Positions 20,254 through 27,198 of a stretch of DNA of 51,634 nucleotides are shown here, piece by piece. The notes under the pieces were generated by a model. The model saw only the letters and a list, made by a program, of their open reading frames with translations. It ran no database searches and was not told the origin of the DNA. A program made the translations under genes and the position numbers. The DNA comes from a virus: IMG/VR virus record IMGVR_UViG_3300033064_001323, positions 1-51,634 of that record, one strand, 5' to 3'. The stretch's first letter is position 1. Every line of letters begins with the position of its first letter.

Positions 20254-20864
20254 AATACCCAAGCATAAATCCTAATTACGTAAAGAAGATTAAAGAGATA
20301 GCAGAAGGTCAACCTTTAAAGAACCAGTTGCTAACTCCTGAAGTGTATTTAATCTTTGCTTCTTTTAAGACAAAAGAAGAAAGAAACCAATACGTATGGA
20401 GACTTAGAAAAGAAGAAGGCTGGTCTCTTGAAAGTATCGGGCAGGCTGTTGGTGTGACACGAGAGATGATTAGGTTAATCGTAGATAAACTCGACCAAAC
20501 ACCGTTCCAACTTACGCTCTCAGTTGCTAGTTACCCAGTTCCAAAGCGTGCTCGTATTGAAAGGGTTGTTTATAGAAAAACACCTATTGACCCTGAAGCA
20601 CTAAAAGTTCTTAAAGAACTTCATGCAACCGCCACTCTTCTTAGAGGTAAGTCTGTTAAGAACAGAGCAGAAGCAGAAGAGTTCACACGCTTAATACATG
20701 AGCAGACTCTCTTAGGAGTAAGCACATACACAATCGCAAAAGAACTTGGGTTAACTATTGGCGCAGTTAATCTACGTTTGATTCGTTATGGATACAGAAA
20801 GACTGCTGGGCACTCACGTGCAACAAACCGTATCAAATACTCAACACAAAAAAAGGAGGCATAA
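20250..20864 (+). CDS. Double helix-turn-helix DNA-binding protein
   Basis: ATGA overlap with the DUF3846 gene. Residues about 57-80 (EGWSLESIGQAVGVTREMIR) form a helix-turn-helix like sigma-70 region 4, and residues about 162-185 (VSTYTIAKELGLTIGAVNLR) a second one. The rest is basic. It is likely a transcription regulator, perhaps of the small-gene block or of the promoters in the 11-12 kb gap, which is inference. Confidence 0.8.
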   Translation: MKYPSINPNYVKKIKEIAEGQPLKNQLLTPEVYLIFASFKTKEERNQYVWRLRKEEGWSLESIGQAVGVTREMIRLIVDKLDQTPFQLTLSVASYPVPKRARIERVVYRKTPIDPEALKVLKELHATATLLRGKSVKNRAEAEEFTRLIHEQTLLGVSTYTIAKELGLTIGAVNLRLIRYGYRKTAGHSRATNRIKYSTQKKEA

Positions 20865-20865
20865 C

Positions 20866-21195
20866 ATGACACCACAACTACTATCACAGGTAACTAAAAC
20901 TCGTCGTATTACTAACGAGAAGTGGCAAGAAACATACAAGCCGATAGGGAACACACTTGATGAAAACGCTTCATGGCAAGATGAGAATGGCGTAGGGATT
21001 CTCTTTGAGACATACGGAGAAGAGCAAGCCTTTGTTAATGCTTGCGATTATCACAACGTATGGACTCTTGTTGACGGAGACAATGGAGGCACTTACATAG
21101 TTAATGGACGTGCAGTTGTAAACCGTATTGGTTACTTCATCACACCACTTCCATGGAAAGTTGGAGAGAACTTCTTTATCAAGGTGTCTTCATGA
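20866..21195 (+). CDS. Hypothetical protein, 109 aa
   Basis: AAAGGAGGCATAAC precedes ATG 20866, one of the best ribosome sites here. The product MTPQLLSQVTKTRRITNEKW contains a stretch ASWQDENGVGILFETYGEEQ and a Gly/Val-rich end with aromatic residues. It is mixed alpha/beta; no motif recognised. Confidence 0.8.
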   Translation: MTPQLLSQVTKTRRITNEKWQETYKPIGNTLDENASWQDENGVGILFETYGEEQAFVNACDYHNVWTLVDGDNGGTYIVNGRAVVNRIGYFITPLPWKVGENFFIKVSS

Positions 21196-21425
21196 CAAGA
21201 TACGTAGTTCGATACGCCGAAGAAAATTATGGAATCATAACGTTTGACGCTAACTCTAAAGAAGAAGCAGAGACGTTAATCGCACAAGCAGAACAAGGTG
21301 AGATAGAGATAGACCAACTAGAAAACTACTCAAGAAGTGTGAAGTCTGCTAGTTATTCTTTAACAGCCCTAGAAGAAGTTCAACCTTCTTTACCGCCAAT
21401 TCCTATCATGGGGGTCATCGTATGA
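21192..21425 (+). CDS. Hypothetical protein, 77 aa
   Basis: ATGA overlap with the previous gene. MTRYVVRYAEENYGIITFDA is followed by NSKEEAETLIAQAEQGEIEI, the usual beta-alpha pattern of small phage proteins of unknown role. The end (SLPPIPIMGVIV) is hydrophobic. Confidence 0.76.
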   Translation: MTRYVVRYAEENYGIITFDANSKEEAETLIAQAEQGEIEIDQLENYSRSVKSASYSLTALEEVQPSLPPIPIMGVIV

Positions 21426-21475
21426 AACTTGGTGGTCAGCACACCATCAACCAACCCTTAAAGAAGAAAGGATAA
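21422..21475 (+). CDS. Possible 17-residue peptide gene
   Basis: ATG overlaps the previous stop (GTATGA); the product is MKLGGQHTINQPLKKKG. It ends four bases before the next start and contains that gene's ribosome site (AAAGGATAACG). It could be a leader peptide or simply a spacer that happens to be open. Confidence 0.3.
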   Translation: MKLGGQHTINQPLKKKG

Positions 21476-21479
21476 CGCT

Positions 21480-21860
21480 ATGACAACACTATCTATAATC
21501 AAAGCAAGCATTCGTTGGAAAGAAGACCCGATAACAAAGAAAGTAACACTCAACACAGAGAAGGTTACATTCGGAATAAAGCAGGAAGAGTGGGAAGGTA
21601 GAGAAGAAGAGCACCCACTTGATGATGAAATCTTCTTTTGGCTTGAACCTGCAGAAGCGGACAAACTCTGTGCGGGTTATGACATGGGAGATTGGAAAGT
21701 AATGCGAGTAAACTCTCGTAGAGAGATAACCGTATACCCTCCTGTCTTAACCCAATACGTTGAAGAACTAAAAGCGAACATGGTAAAGAAGCAACTTTTA
21801 ATCAAAGAGTTGGAAACTAAAATAAAAGAAGGAGTGCCTTATGTATCTACAAACGACTGA
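21480..21860 (+). CDS. Hypothetical protein, 126 aa
   Basis: GAAAGGA precedes ATG 21480. The first 60 residues are charged beta-like (RWKEDPITKKVTLNTEKVTF), the middle acidic (EEWEGREEEHPLDDEIFFWL) and the end a charged helix (VEELKANMVKKQLLIKELET) likely to be a coiled coil. No family known. Confidence 0.8.
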   Translation: MTTLSIIKASIRWKEDPITKKVTLNTEKVTFGIKQEEWEGREEEHPLDDEIFFWLEPAEADKLCAGYDMGDWKVMRVNSRREITVYPPVLTQYVEELKANMVKKQLLIKELETKIKEGVPYVSTND

Positions 21861-22026
21861 TTTACTGGCAATTATGATTGCGCTTGTAAGTTCATGCGTA
21901 GTTATGATTGTCTCTGTTAATGCCCACCGTAACTTGCTTAGAGTTAATAAAGAACTTATAAAAACTATTCGAATCCTTCAAGGCAAAGAAGATTATTTTG
22001 AAATCTTCAAAGCAAGGAATAAGTAA
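21841..22026 (+). CDS. Small membrane protein, 61 aa
   Basis: Overlaps the previous gene by 20 bases with GGAG upstream. One clear membrane segment, LLAIMIALVSSCVVMIVSV (residues 8-26), precedes a basic amphipathic tail (RNLLRVNKELIKTIRILQG). It probably has the N-terminus outside or a reversed single pass. Role unknown. Confidence 0.72.
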   Translation: MYLQTTDLLAIMIALVSSCVVMIVSVNAHRNLLRVNKELIKTIRILQGKEDYFEIFKARNK

Positions 22027-22263
22027 GTGAATAGTGTTAAAGAAGATGTAAAGTTTGCTGGGCAACTAAGCCTGTGCGGTGCTTCTTTAAAGTTGGCTAT
22101 CGAAGTTTATGCTGACATGGTTGACGCAGGGTATCAACCCACTAACTATGTAACCGCAGGAAAGTTCTTAGACATGATGCTGGAGGCTTCAAAAGAACTT
22201 ACAGAGATTATGAAGAATCATGCTGTGGTTATACAAGCACACACCGAGTTGGGTAAGATGTAG
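22027..22263 (+). CDS. Helical hypothetical protein, 78 aa
   Basis: GTG 22027 comes right after the previous stop, with AAGGAATAAGTA upstream. (M)NSVKEDVKFAGQLSLCGASL is followed by a mainly helical sequence. It is the last of the small-gene run before the excisionase-like gene. No motif is recognised. Confidence 0.72.
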   Translation: MNSVKEDVKFAGQLSLCGASLKLAIEVYADMVDAGYQPTNYVTAGKFLDMMLEASKELTEIMKNHAVVIQAHTELGKM

Positions 22264-22287
22264 CCATGCTCACGAAAGGAGCAAAAA

Positions 22288-22488
22288 ATGCAAGAGTGGC
22301 TAACTCAAAAAGACTTAGCAGAAAAAGCAGGGATAAGTCAGAACACGTTAAAGAACTATCTCTATCGAAACTTAAACACCCTTCCCAAACCCGACAACTA
22401 CTTCGGGAGGACTCCTGTGTGGAAAACAGAAACCGCAGAGGCTTGGGTGCAAAGCAGAAGAAAGTTGTCTCCAAAGCCAACTAACTAA
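22288..22488 (+). CDS. Excisionase/AlpA-like winged helix protein
   Basis: AAAGGAGCAAAAA leads to ATG 22288. The 66-residue product MQEWLTQKDLAEKAGISQNT has the L-T-x-K-D-L-A-E-x-x-G-I-S-x-x-T-L-x-x-Y recognition helix of MerR/AlpA-type excisionases, then PDNYFGRTPVWKTETAEAWV with the usual W and a basic end. Position directly before the integrase fits a recombination directionality factor; it could alternatively be a regulator. Confidence 0.8.
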   Translation: MQEWLTQKDLAEKAGISQNTLKNYLYRNLNTLPKPDNYFGRTPVWKTETAEAWVQSRRKLSPKPTN

Positions 22489-22517
22489 CACTTCCTAAAC
22501 GAGAGAGGAGCAAGTGT

Positions 22518-23813
22518 ATGGCTTATGTAATTACCCGAAACAAACGGCACACAGGTTACTTCCGCAACAAAAATAATCGCGTAGTGTCTGCTGGAACGTT
22601 TGGCTCAAAAGCCAAAGCCTTATCCTCTGCAATTCTTGCAGAAGGTGGGCTGTCAGTTAATGAGTCAGAATCAAACCAAACCTTAGAAGCATACTTAGAG
22701 GATTGGTTGATTAGAACAGATGTTCGCTTGATAACTAAGAAAACCTACAAGACTTCGTTAAAGAAGTATGTCATTCCTTCTTTAGGTAATAGACAGGTCT
22801 TGTCCATAACAAAGCGTGATGTGCGTAGCCTTTTTGAGAAACTTACTCAAGAAGGAGTAAGCCCTTCCACCGTCCTCCATGTAAAGATTGCTTTAGGGTC
22901 TGCATTCCGTCCGCTTGTTCAAGATGAACAAATGGTTGCAAACCCTACGCATGGGGTGAGGGTGAAAGTGCCTCAGACTGACCCATTCATTACTTTAGAG
23001 CCTGACGACTTCAAACAAATAGTTGCCAAGTTACCTACTGACGGAGCACAGTTGTTCGCTCAGTTCTTAATTGCAACAGGTTGTCGTTTTGGAGAAGCAA
23101 CAGAATTACGAGTGAAAGACTTGAACTTTAAGTCTAAAGAAGTTTACATTCGTCGAACTGTATGTGACATAGGTAAAAAAGCAAATAATGGTTCACGCTT
23201 TTTAATAGTGCCCACAACAAAAAACAATCATAAAAGAACAGTAGTTGTTAGCACAACACTCTTAAAGACGTTAAAAGCCTTTATAGCAGATAAAAAGTTA
23301 TCTAATAATGACCTCTTATTTGGTAATCGCACCATCGAAGTTGGTAAACTAATTCATGCAGGCAGTTCTTCCATAAGAACTAACGAAACTTTTACCGTAA
23401 CAGGTAAGGTTTTCAATCATGCAACTCCTTACGCTTACAACGTGGGAAAGTGCAGATGTGACCTGTGCAAAGAAGCGATAAGGGATTATCGTAAACAATA
23501 CAGGAAGGACAAATCAAAAGGCAGAGACAGCCTTAGCCAAAGTATCGGCTCAGGTCACCTCAGTCGAACCAAGTGGAGAACCATTTGGAACGAAGCCATA
23601 GAAAAGTCAGGTATTGGTTGGTATCCAAAAACGCACGACCTTCGGCACGCCAATGCCACTCAACTATTATCGTTGGGTGTCAACGTGCATGAGGTTAAAG
23701 AACGTTTGGGTCATCAGTCAATCACAACTACGGAGCGGTATTTACACCGTATCCGTCACCAGCAGTCGAAAGCAGGGGAACTTGTGGACGAGTATCTGTT
23801 GGGAGAAAGGTGA
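22518..23813 (+). CDS. int: Tyrosine integrase with zinc-knuckle insertion
   Basis: The 431-residue protein has an arm-binding-like N-terminus (residues 1-45), a core-binding domain (about 55-145) and a catalytic domain with R190 (ATGCRFGEATEL), H373-x-x-R376 (THDLRHANA), H399 (LGHQS) and Tyr408 (TTTERYLH), so it should be active in site-specific recombination. An insertion at about 300-335 reads HATPYAYNVGKCRCDLCKEA followed by a basic helix; it is the H-x-T-P-x-x-Y ... C-R-C-x-x-C motif seen alone in many actinobacterial proteins. No att site could be identified. Confidence 0.92.
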   Translation: MAYVITRNKRHTGYFRNKNNRVVSAGTFGSKAKALSSAILAEGGLSVNESESNQTLEAYLEDWLIRTDVRLITKKTYKTSLKKYVIPSLGNRQVLSITKRDVRSLFEKLTQEGVSPSTVLHVKIALGSAFRPLVQDEQMVANPTHGVRVKVPQTDPFITLEPDDFKQIVAKLPTDGAQLFAQFLIATGCRFGEATELRVKDLNFKSKEVYIRRTVCDIGKKANNGSRFLIVPTTKNNHKRTVVVSTTLLKTLKAFIADKKLSNNDLLFGNRTIEVGKLIHAGSSSIRTNETFTVTGKVFNHATPYAYNVGKCRCDLCKEAIRDYRKQYRKDKSKGRDSLSQSIGSGHLSRTKWRTIWNEAIEKSGIGWYPKTHDLRHANATQLLSLGVNVHEVKERLGHQSITTTERYLHRIRHQQSKAGELVDEYLLGER

Positions 23814-23819
23814 GAAACT

Positions 23820-24389
23820 ATGCGACTAACACAACGTGGAAAGAAAGTAATTGCAATAGCAATTATGACATTATCGGGAGCATTGTTTTGTAGTGGCTTT
23901 GTTGTAGCAAAAGCACTAGAAGCAATTCCCACAGAAGCAGTAGAGGCACAGCCAGTTCCTTTACTCCAATCCTCAGTCGAAAAAGAACTAAAAATAAAAG
24001 CCTCTTCAGAAAGGTTAGAGAAATACCGTAACAAGGTAAAACTCTCTCACGTAGAATGTAAAGGGCTTTTAAAAGAAGTTGGGTTCAAAGGCAAAGCCTT
24101 AGAACATGCATGGGCTATCGTCATGCGTGAAAGCAACTGTCGTTCTCATGCCTACAACGGCAACGAGAAGACAGGAGATAACTCTTACGGAATCTTTCAG
24201 ATAAACATGATTGAAAAAGTAGGAGACTCACGTAGGGAGAAGTTTGGCATGGTTTCTAATGCGATGTTGTTAGACCCTGTGACAAATGCCCAAATTGCTT
24301 ATTACATGAGCAAGGGCGGAACTGATTGGTCTGCATGGAAGGGTGTAACCCCTCGTGCACAAGAATGGCTAAAGAAGTTTCCTAAGTAA
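23820..24389 (+). CDS. Lytic-transglycosylase-like lysozyme with N-terminal membrane segment
   Basis: The 189-residue protein has a hydrophobic segment at residues 9-31 after a basic start (signal peptide or anchor), a linker, a short charged helix and then a lysozyme-like domain: AIVMRESNCRSHAYNG with catalytic Glu104 and NSYGIFQINM at 121-130, the family's S-x-G-x-x-Q-I-N motif. It acts on the glycan strand outside the membrane. It is far from the CHAP endolysin and follows the integrase by six bases, so it may serve entry, wall remodelling, or a lysis backup. Confidence 0.82.
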   Translation: MRLTQRGKKVIAIAIMTLSGALFCSGFVVAKALEAIPTEAVEAQPVPLLQSSVEKELKIKASSERLEKYRNKVKLSHVECKGLLKEVGFKGKALEHAWAIVMRESNCRSHAYNGNEKTGDNSYGIFQINMIEKVGDSRREKFGMVSNAMLLDPVTNAQIAYYMSKGGTDWSAWKGVTPRAQEWLKKFPK

Positions 24390-24407
24390 TACAAGCAGTA
24401 AGTAAAG

Positions 24408-24438
24408 AGCCTTCTGTGTTGATAGCAGGAGGCTTTTT
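24408..24438 (+). terminator. Intrinsic terminator after lysozyme gene
   Basis: AGCCTTCTG (24408-24416) pairs with CAGGAGGCT (24426-24434), one G-U pair, loop nine, followed by TTTT. It closes the plus-strand operon that began at 12278. Confidence 0.85.
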
Positions 24439-24471
24439 GCTGTAACCTACAACTATGAGGAGGAAATAAAC

Positions 24472-24630
24472 ATGGGAAAACATCATGACAAAATTGCTGC
24501 AGCCCTAGAAGTTCGTAAAGCAGGTCATAAATCAGGGCAAGGCGGTAAAGTTCCTGGAAGTATGAATAAAAAGAAGACTGGATACAGAAGTATCAAGTCT
24601 AACGAAGCAAAACGACTTCTAAGTAAATAA
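24472..24630 (+). CDS. Small basic protein, 52 aa
   Basis: GAGGAGG nine bases upstream gives a strong start. MGKHHDKIAAALEVRKAGHK continues with Gly/Lys-rich sequence and ends EAKRLLSK. It is positively charged and rich in Gly, like small nucleic-acid-binding or virion-internal proteins. It lies between two terminators as a single-gene unit. Confidence 0.75.
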   Translation: MGKHHDKIAAALEVRKAGHKSGQGGKVPGSMNKKKTGYRSIKSNEAKRLLSK

Positions 24631-24632
24631 TT

Positions 24633-24668
24633 AAACCCCCTACAGCAACTGCTGTGGGGGGTTTTTTT
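24633..24668 (+). terminator. Strong intrinsic terminator
   Basis: AAACCCCC and ACAGC pair with GCTGT and GGGGGGTTT around loop AACT, one bulged T, then a run of seven T. It is the most typical terminator in the window. Confidence 0.92.
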
Positions 24669-24669
24669 G

Positions 24670-24675
24670 TATCAT
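24670..24675 (+). promoter_or_regulatory. -10 box for leaderless gene at 24682
   Basis: TATCAT directly follows the T run of the terminator; six bases (TTTCTT) later ATG 24682. No ribosome site lies between. No good -35 is seen because the terminator stem occupies that position. Confidence 0.5.
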
Positions 24676-24681
24676 TTTCTT

Positions 24682-25011
24682 ATGGCAACCGAGAACAAAC
24701 CAACTCCTGAAGAAGCGAACTACGTCATTCAACAAGGAACTAAAACAAACTTAGACAACGGTCAAACACGTCATACTGGCAGACACCCACAAAACCCTGA
24801 CCACAACATAACTATTATCACAGCAACTGTGAACAAGAAGCCTCACATCATCAAAGCCTCTCGTGAACTTATCCCTATGAAGGAAGTTAATGACGCATCA
24901 AAAAAACGTGAGGGAGAAGCCAAAGCAAGTAAAGATAGAACTGCTTCAGCACAAAAAGCACAACTTGCTAAAAAACGCCTTAGAACTCCTACACCTAATA
25001 AAAAGAAGTAA
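24682..25011 (+). CDS. Lys/Ala-rich hypothetical protein, 109 aa
   Basis: From ATG 24682 the product MATENKPTPEEANYVIQQGT has a folded-looking N-terminal half with many His (RHTGRHPQNPDHNITIITAT) and a Lys/Ala-rich C-terminal helix (KREGEAKASKDRTASAQKAQ) ending KKRLRTPTPNKKK. The basic tail suggests nucleic-acid binding. The upstream ATG 24667 would lie within the terminator tail, so it is not used. It ends one base before the stop of the convergent reductase gene. Confidence 0.75.
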   Translation: MATENKPTPEEANYVIQQGTKTNLDNGQTRHTGRHPQNPDHNITIITATVNKKPHIIKASRELIPMKEVNDASKKREGEAKASKDRTASAQKAQLAKKRLRTPTPNKKK

Positions 25012-25024
25012 TTAACCTTCTTTT
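25001..25024. other. Small inverted repeat at convergent gene ends
   Basis: AAAAGAAG (25001-25008) pairs with CTTCTTTT (25017-25024), loop eight. It spans both stop codons and may act as a weak bidirectional terminator, though the stem is mostly A-T. Confidence 0.4.
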
Positions 25025-27057
25025 AGATACTTAACTTCACAAGCATCTGTAGTGCAGTAAGCCTCACCAATAGCGTCAAAAGCAACTCCATCATAGATTC
25101 CTGTTAAATCTAATTGGAACAATTTCATAGTTGCTTCTTCATACTCTTCTTCAGTAATCTGCGTGTAAGGCATTTGTGGATACACCGCATTACCCATTGG
25201 TAAGAACGAAACAGTTTTCATTCTTCCCTCAAACATTCTTAAAGCCGTTCCAATCTCTTTACTTTCTTTTTCAGGGTCGAAAGTTACGGTAACTGATACA
25301 GAGTTATCACTCCAGTAGAATTGAGCCGTTGCTGCCAAGTCCATTTTTTCATAGATTGAAACTTCTTTTTCAGCACGCTTAGCCTCTGTCTTGATAGGGA
25401 AGAAAACAACAGAGGTTGTTTCAGGAGATTCAGAAGCAGGTTCAACTCGATAGTTTGCCATTTTGAAAAGAGGAAGCATTGGGTCACCGTTAGCAAAACG
25501 AATTGCTCTGTTAAAGAACTTACCACCTGAAGCCCAGTGAACTCCTGGAGATTCTCCAGCAAGGATTGAAACTGTTCCTGAAGGCTTTACCGTTGTCATT
25601 TTAATTGACTCACGAACACCAAGCCATTCTGAGTAAGTGCTGTCATAACTCTTTACAAGTTTGTAGCCTTCATCAAGCCACGCACGAAGAACAGGCAAGC
25701 CTTTATTGTCAGCAAAGTTAGCCATGCCTGAGACTGAAGTTCCAATGCGACGATTGCGTTGCATGATTGCGTTAGTCTCTTCCCAATGTGTAGGAAGAAG
25801 AGTTACAGTCTTTGCATAGAGGTAAGCAAACTTTAGAGTTCTTAAGAAGTCTTCTTTATTTTTGTGGCGATTGAGATACGTCTCAACCAAGGTGCAACAT
25901 TCAAAGGACTCTAGGCTTTGCTCTGCACAAGGGTTGTAGCCAGCAATACGGTGGTCTTTGTTATTGATAGGGTCAGCAAGTCTTCCGTATTTTCTTGAAA
26001 CATCTAGCCAAACAATTCCTGGTTCTCCATTAAGAATAATGCCGTCAACAATTTTAGAGTAATCAGAGCCAACAGTTGCTTCTACAGAGTTGTTCGACAT
26101 CCAAGCCCAACCAGGATTCTTAGGGTCATAGGAGTTACGCTCAGGGTAAACCTCTGCGTTCTTTAGGTTTAGGAAATCTTCATCATCAATACGTCCAATA
26201 AGAAGTTCTGCGGAACGACGGACGTTGCCTGAAACAACACAGACTCCAATAAGGTTTCCAATGTCTGCTATGTCTTTACGAGTGACCTTTTCACCAGCCC
26301 GATTTTCAAACATCTTAAAGAAGTAATCATGCAGTCTTAGAAGTGGTTCATGTCCAGCAGCAGTGCCACCAAAGATTTTGATAGGTGCACCTGCAGGGCG
26401 AATGAGAGAGTAATCAAAAATCCAACGAGGTTGGTCAGCCTTTAGGTAGGAGTTTAAAACAAGAGTCACAGACTCGACCCAGCCCTCACGAGTATCAGGG
26501 ATTACATAGGTTTGAAGGTTAGCCTCTGCTTTAGAAGGCTCATAGATAGTGAAGTCTTTATCCGCTCCCTTATCGTCAAAGCCCACACCCACGCCCAGCA
26601 TTGAAGCCTCCATGAGAAAGGAGAAAGGCTTAGCAGGGTTGTTCTTAGTCATTTCAACGGTAGAGACAAACGCACAGTTTTGCAGTGCTGCTGAGTTGCG
26701 GTGCTTGTTTACTAAAGAAGTTCCCATTACCCAGAGTCCTCGACCAGGTGGAGTCCACTTTAATTCAAAAAGACGTTCGAATGCTTCTTTTGCCGAAGAC
26801 TGAGCCTTGGAGTCATTCCAAGGTAGACGCTGAGATTTAGCGTGGTCTTTCTGTAGAGAGTACATTCCATTGATTACACGCTCACAAACGTCAACCCAAG
26901 TCTCCTTAGTTCCGTCTTCTTTGAGACGGCTATAAGTTCTTAAGAAGGTTATCTCCCCAACAGAGTTACCAGCAGCATCGGTGTAGCCAAAGGGAGGCTT
27001 CTTTGAGCGGAAGCCTGAGACGAAATCCTCATTAAGATTAAAAGACAAAAATGACAT
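25012..27057 (-). CDS. nrdJ: Adenosylcobalamin-dependent ribonucleoside-triphosphate reductase (class II, monomeric)
   Basis: The 681-residue enzyme converts ribonucleotides to deoxyribonucleotides using coenzyme B12. It matches the Lactobacillus leichmannii RTPR type: Cys128 (ALQNCAF) and Cys388 form the active-site disulfide pair, N375-PCAE holds the thiyl radical Cys377 and Glu379, spaced as in RTPR (C408, E410, C419), and the C-terminal C668-x4-C673 pair transfers electrons. FEGRMKTVSF and LTGIYDGVAF are also usual blocks. It provides dNTPs for replication without oxygen dependence, relying on host cobalamin. It is alone in its unit, with a promoter in the gap upstream. Confidence 0.94.
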   Translation of the reverse strand: MSFLSFNLNEDFVSGFRSKKPPFGYTDAAGNSVGEITFLRTYSRLKEDGTKETWVDVCERVINGMYSLQKDHAKSQRLPWNDSKAQSSAKEAFERLFELKWTPPGRGLWVMGTSLVNKHRNSAALQNCAFVSTVEMTKNNPAKPFSFLMEASMLGVGVGFDDKGADKDFTIYEPSKAEANLQTYVIPDTREGWVESVTLVLNSYLKADQPRWIFDYSLIRPAGAPIKIFGGTAAGHEPLLRLHDYFFKMFENRAGEKVTRKDIADIGNLIGVCVVSGNVRRSAELLIGRIDDEDFLNLKNAEVYPERNSYDPKNPGWAWMSNNSVEATVGSDYSKIVDGIILNGEPGIVWLDVSRKYGRLADPINNKDHRIAGYNPCAEQSLESFECCTLVETYLNRHKNKEDFLRTLKFAYLYAKTVTLLPTHWEETNAIMQRNRRIGTSVSGMANFADNKGLPVLRAWLDEGYKLVKSYDSTYSEWLGVRESIKMTTVKPSGTVSILAGESPGVHWASGGKFFNRAIRFANGDPMLPLFKMANYRVEPASESPETTSVVFFPIKTEAKRAEKEVSIYEKMDLAATAQFYWSDNSVSVTVTFDPEKESKEIGTALRMFEGRMKTVSFLPMGNAVYPQMPYTQITEEEYEEATMKLFQLDLTGIYDGVAFDAIGEAYCTTDACEVKYLKEG

Positions 27058-27108
27058 TGAAAGACCTTTCGGGAAGGGGGTTTAGAAAGATTAGAGGTTG
27101 AAGTTTGC

Positions 27109-27137
27109 TGGATAAATCATGTTAATGCACCTGACAA
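27109..27137 (-). promoter_or_regulatory. Candidate promoter for ribonucleotide reductase
   Basis: On the minus strand TTGTCA (27137-27132), 17-base spacer, TATCCA (27114-27109). The -35 matches five of six consensus bases, the -10 three. The reductase start follows about 50 bases later behind GAAAGG. Confidence 0.5.
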
Positions 27138-27181
27138 TAAGCCTCCACTTTCCCCCACCTTGTTCCACGTATACCCACCTG

Positions 27182-27198
27182 CTGTTATCAGATAACTA
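27182..27198. promoter_or_regulatory. CTGTTATC palindromic site 2
   Basis: CTGTTATCAGATAAC then TA: 15 of 17 bases of the full palindrome. It overlaps the stop codon of the 27196 gene and lies about 45 bases upstream of the reductase -35 box. Confidence 0.6.

Noticed and set aside
22266-22484. Plus-strand frame of 72 codons overlapping the excisionase-like gene
   Set aside because: Shadow in another frame; the 22288 frame has a ribosome site and a recognisable helix-turn-helix.
23814-24660. attP site near integrase
   Set aside because: No tRNA-like segment or convincing core repeat was seen; the intergenic spaces are filled by terminators and small genes.
26549-26803. Plus-strand frame inside the ribonucleotide reductase gene
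   Set aside because: Antisense shadow of a conserved enzyme; no start signal.
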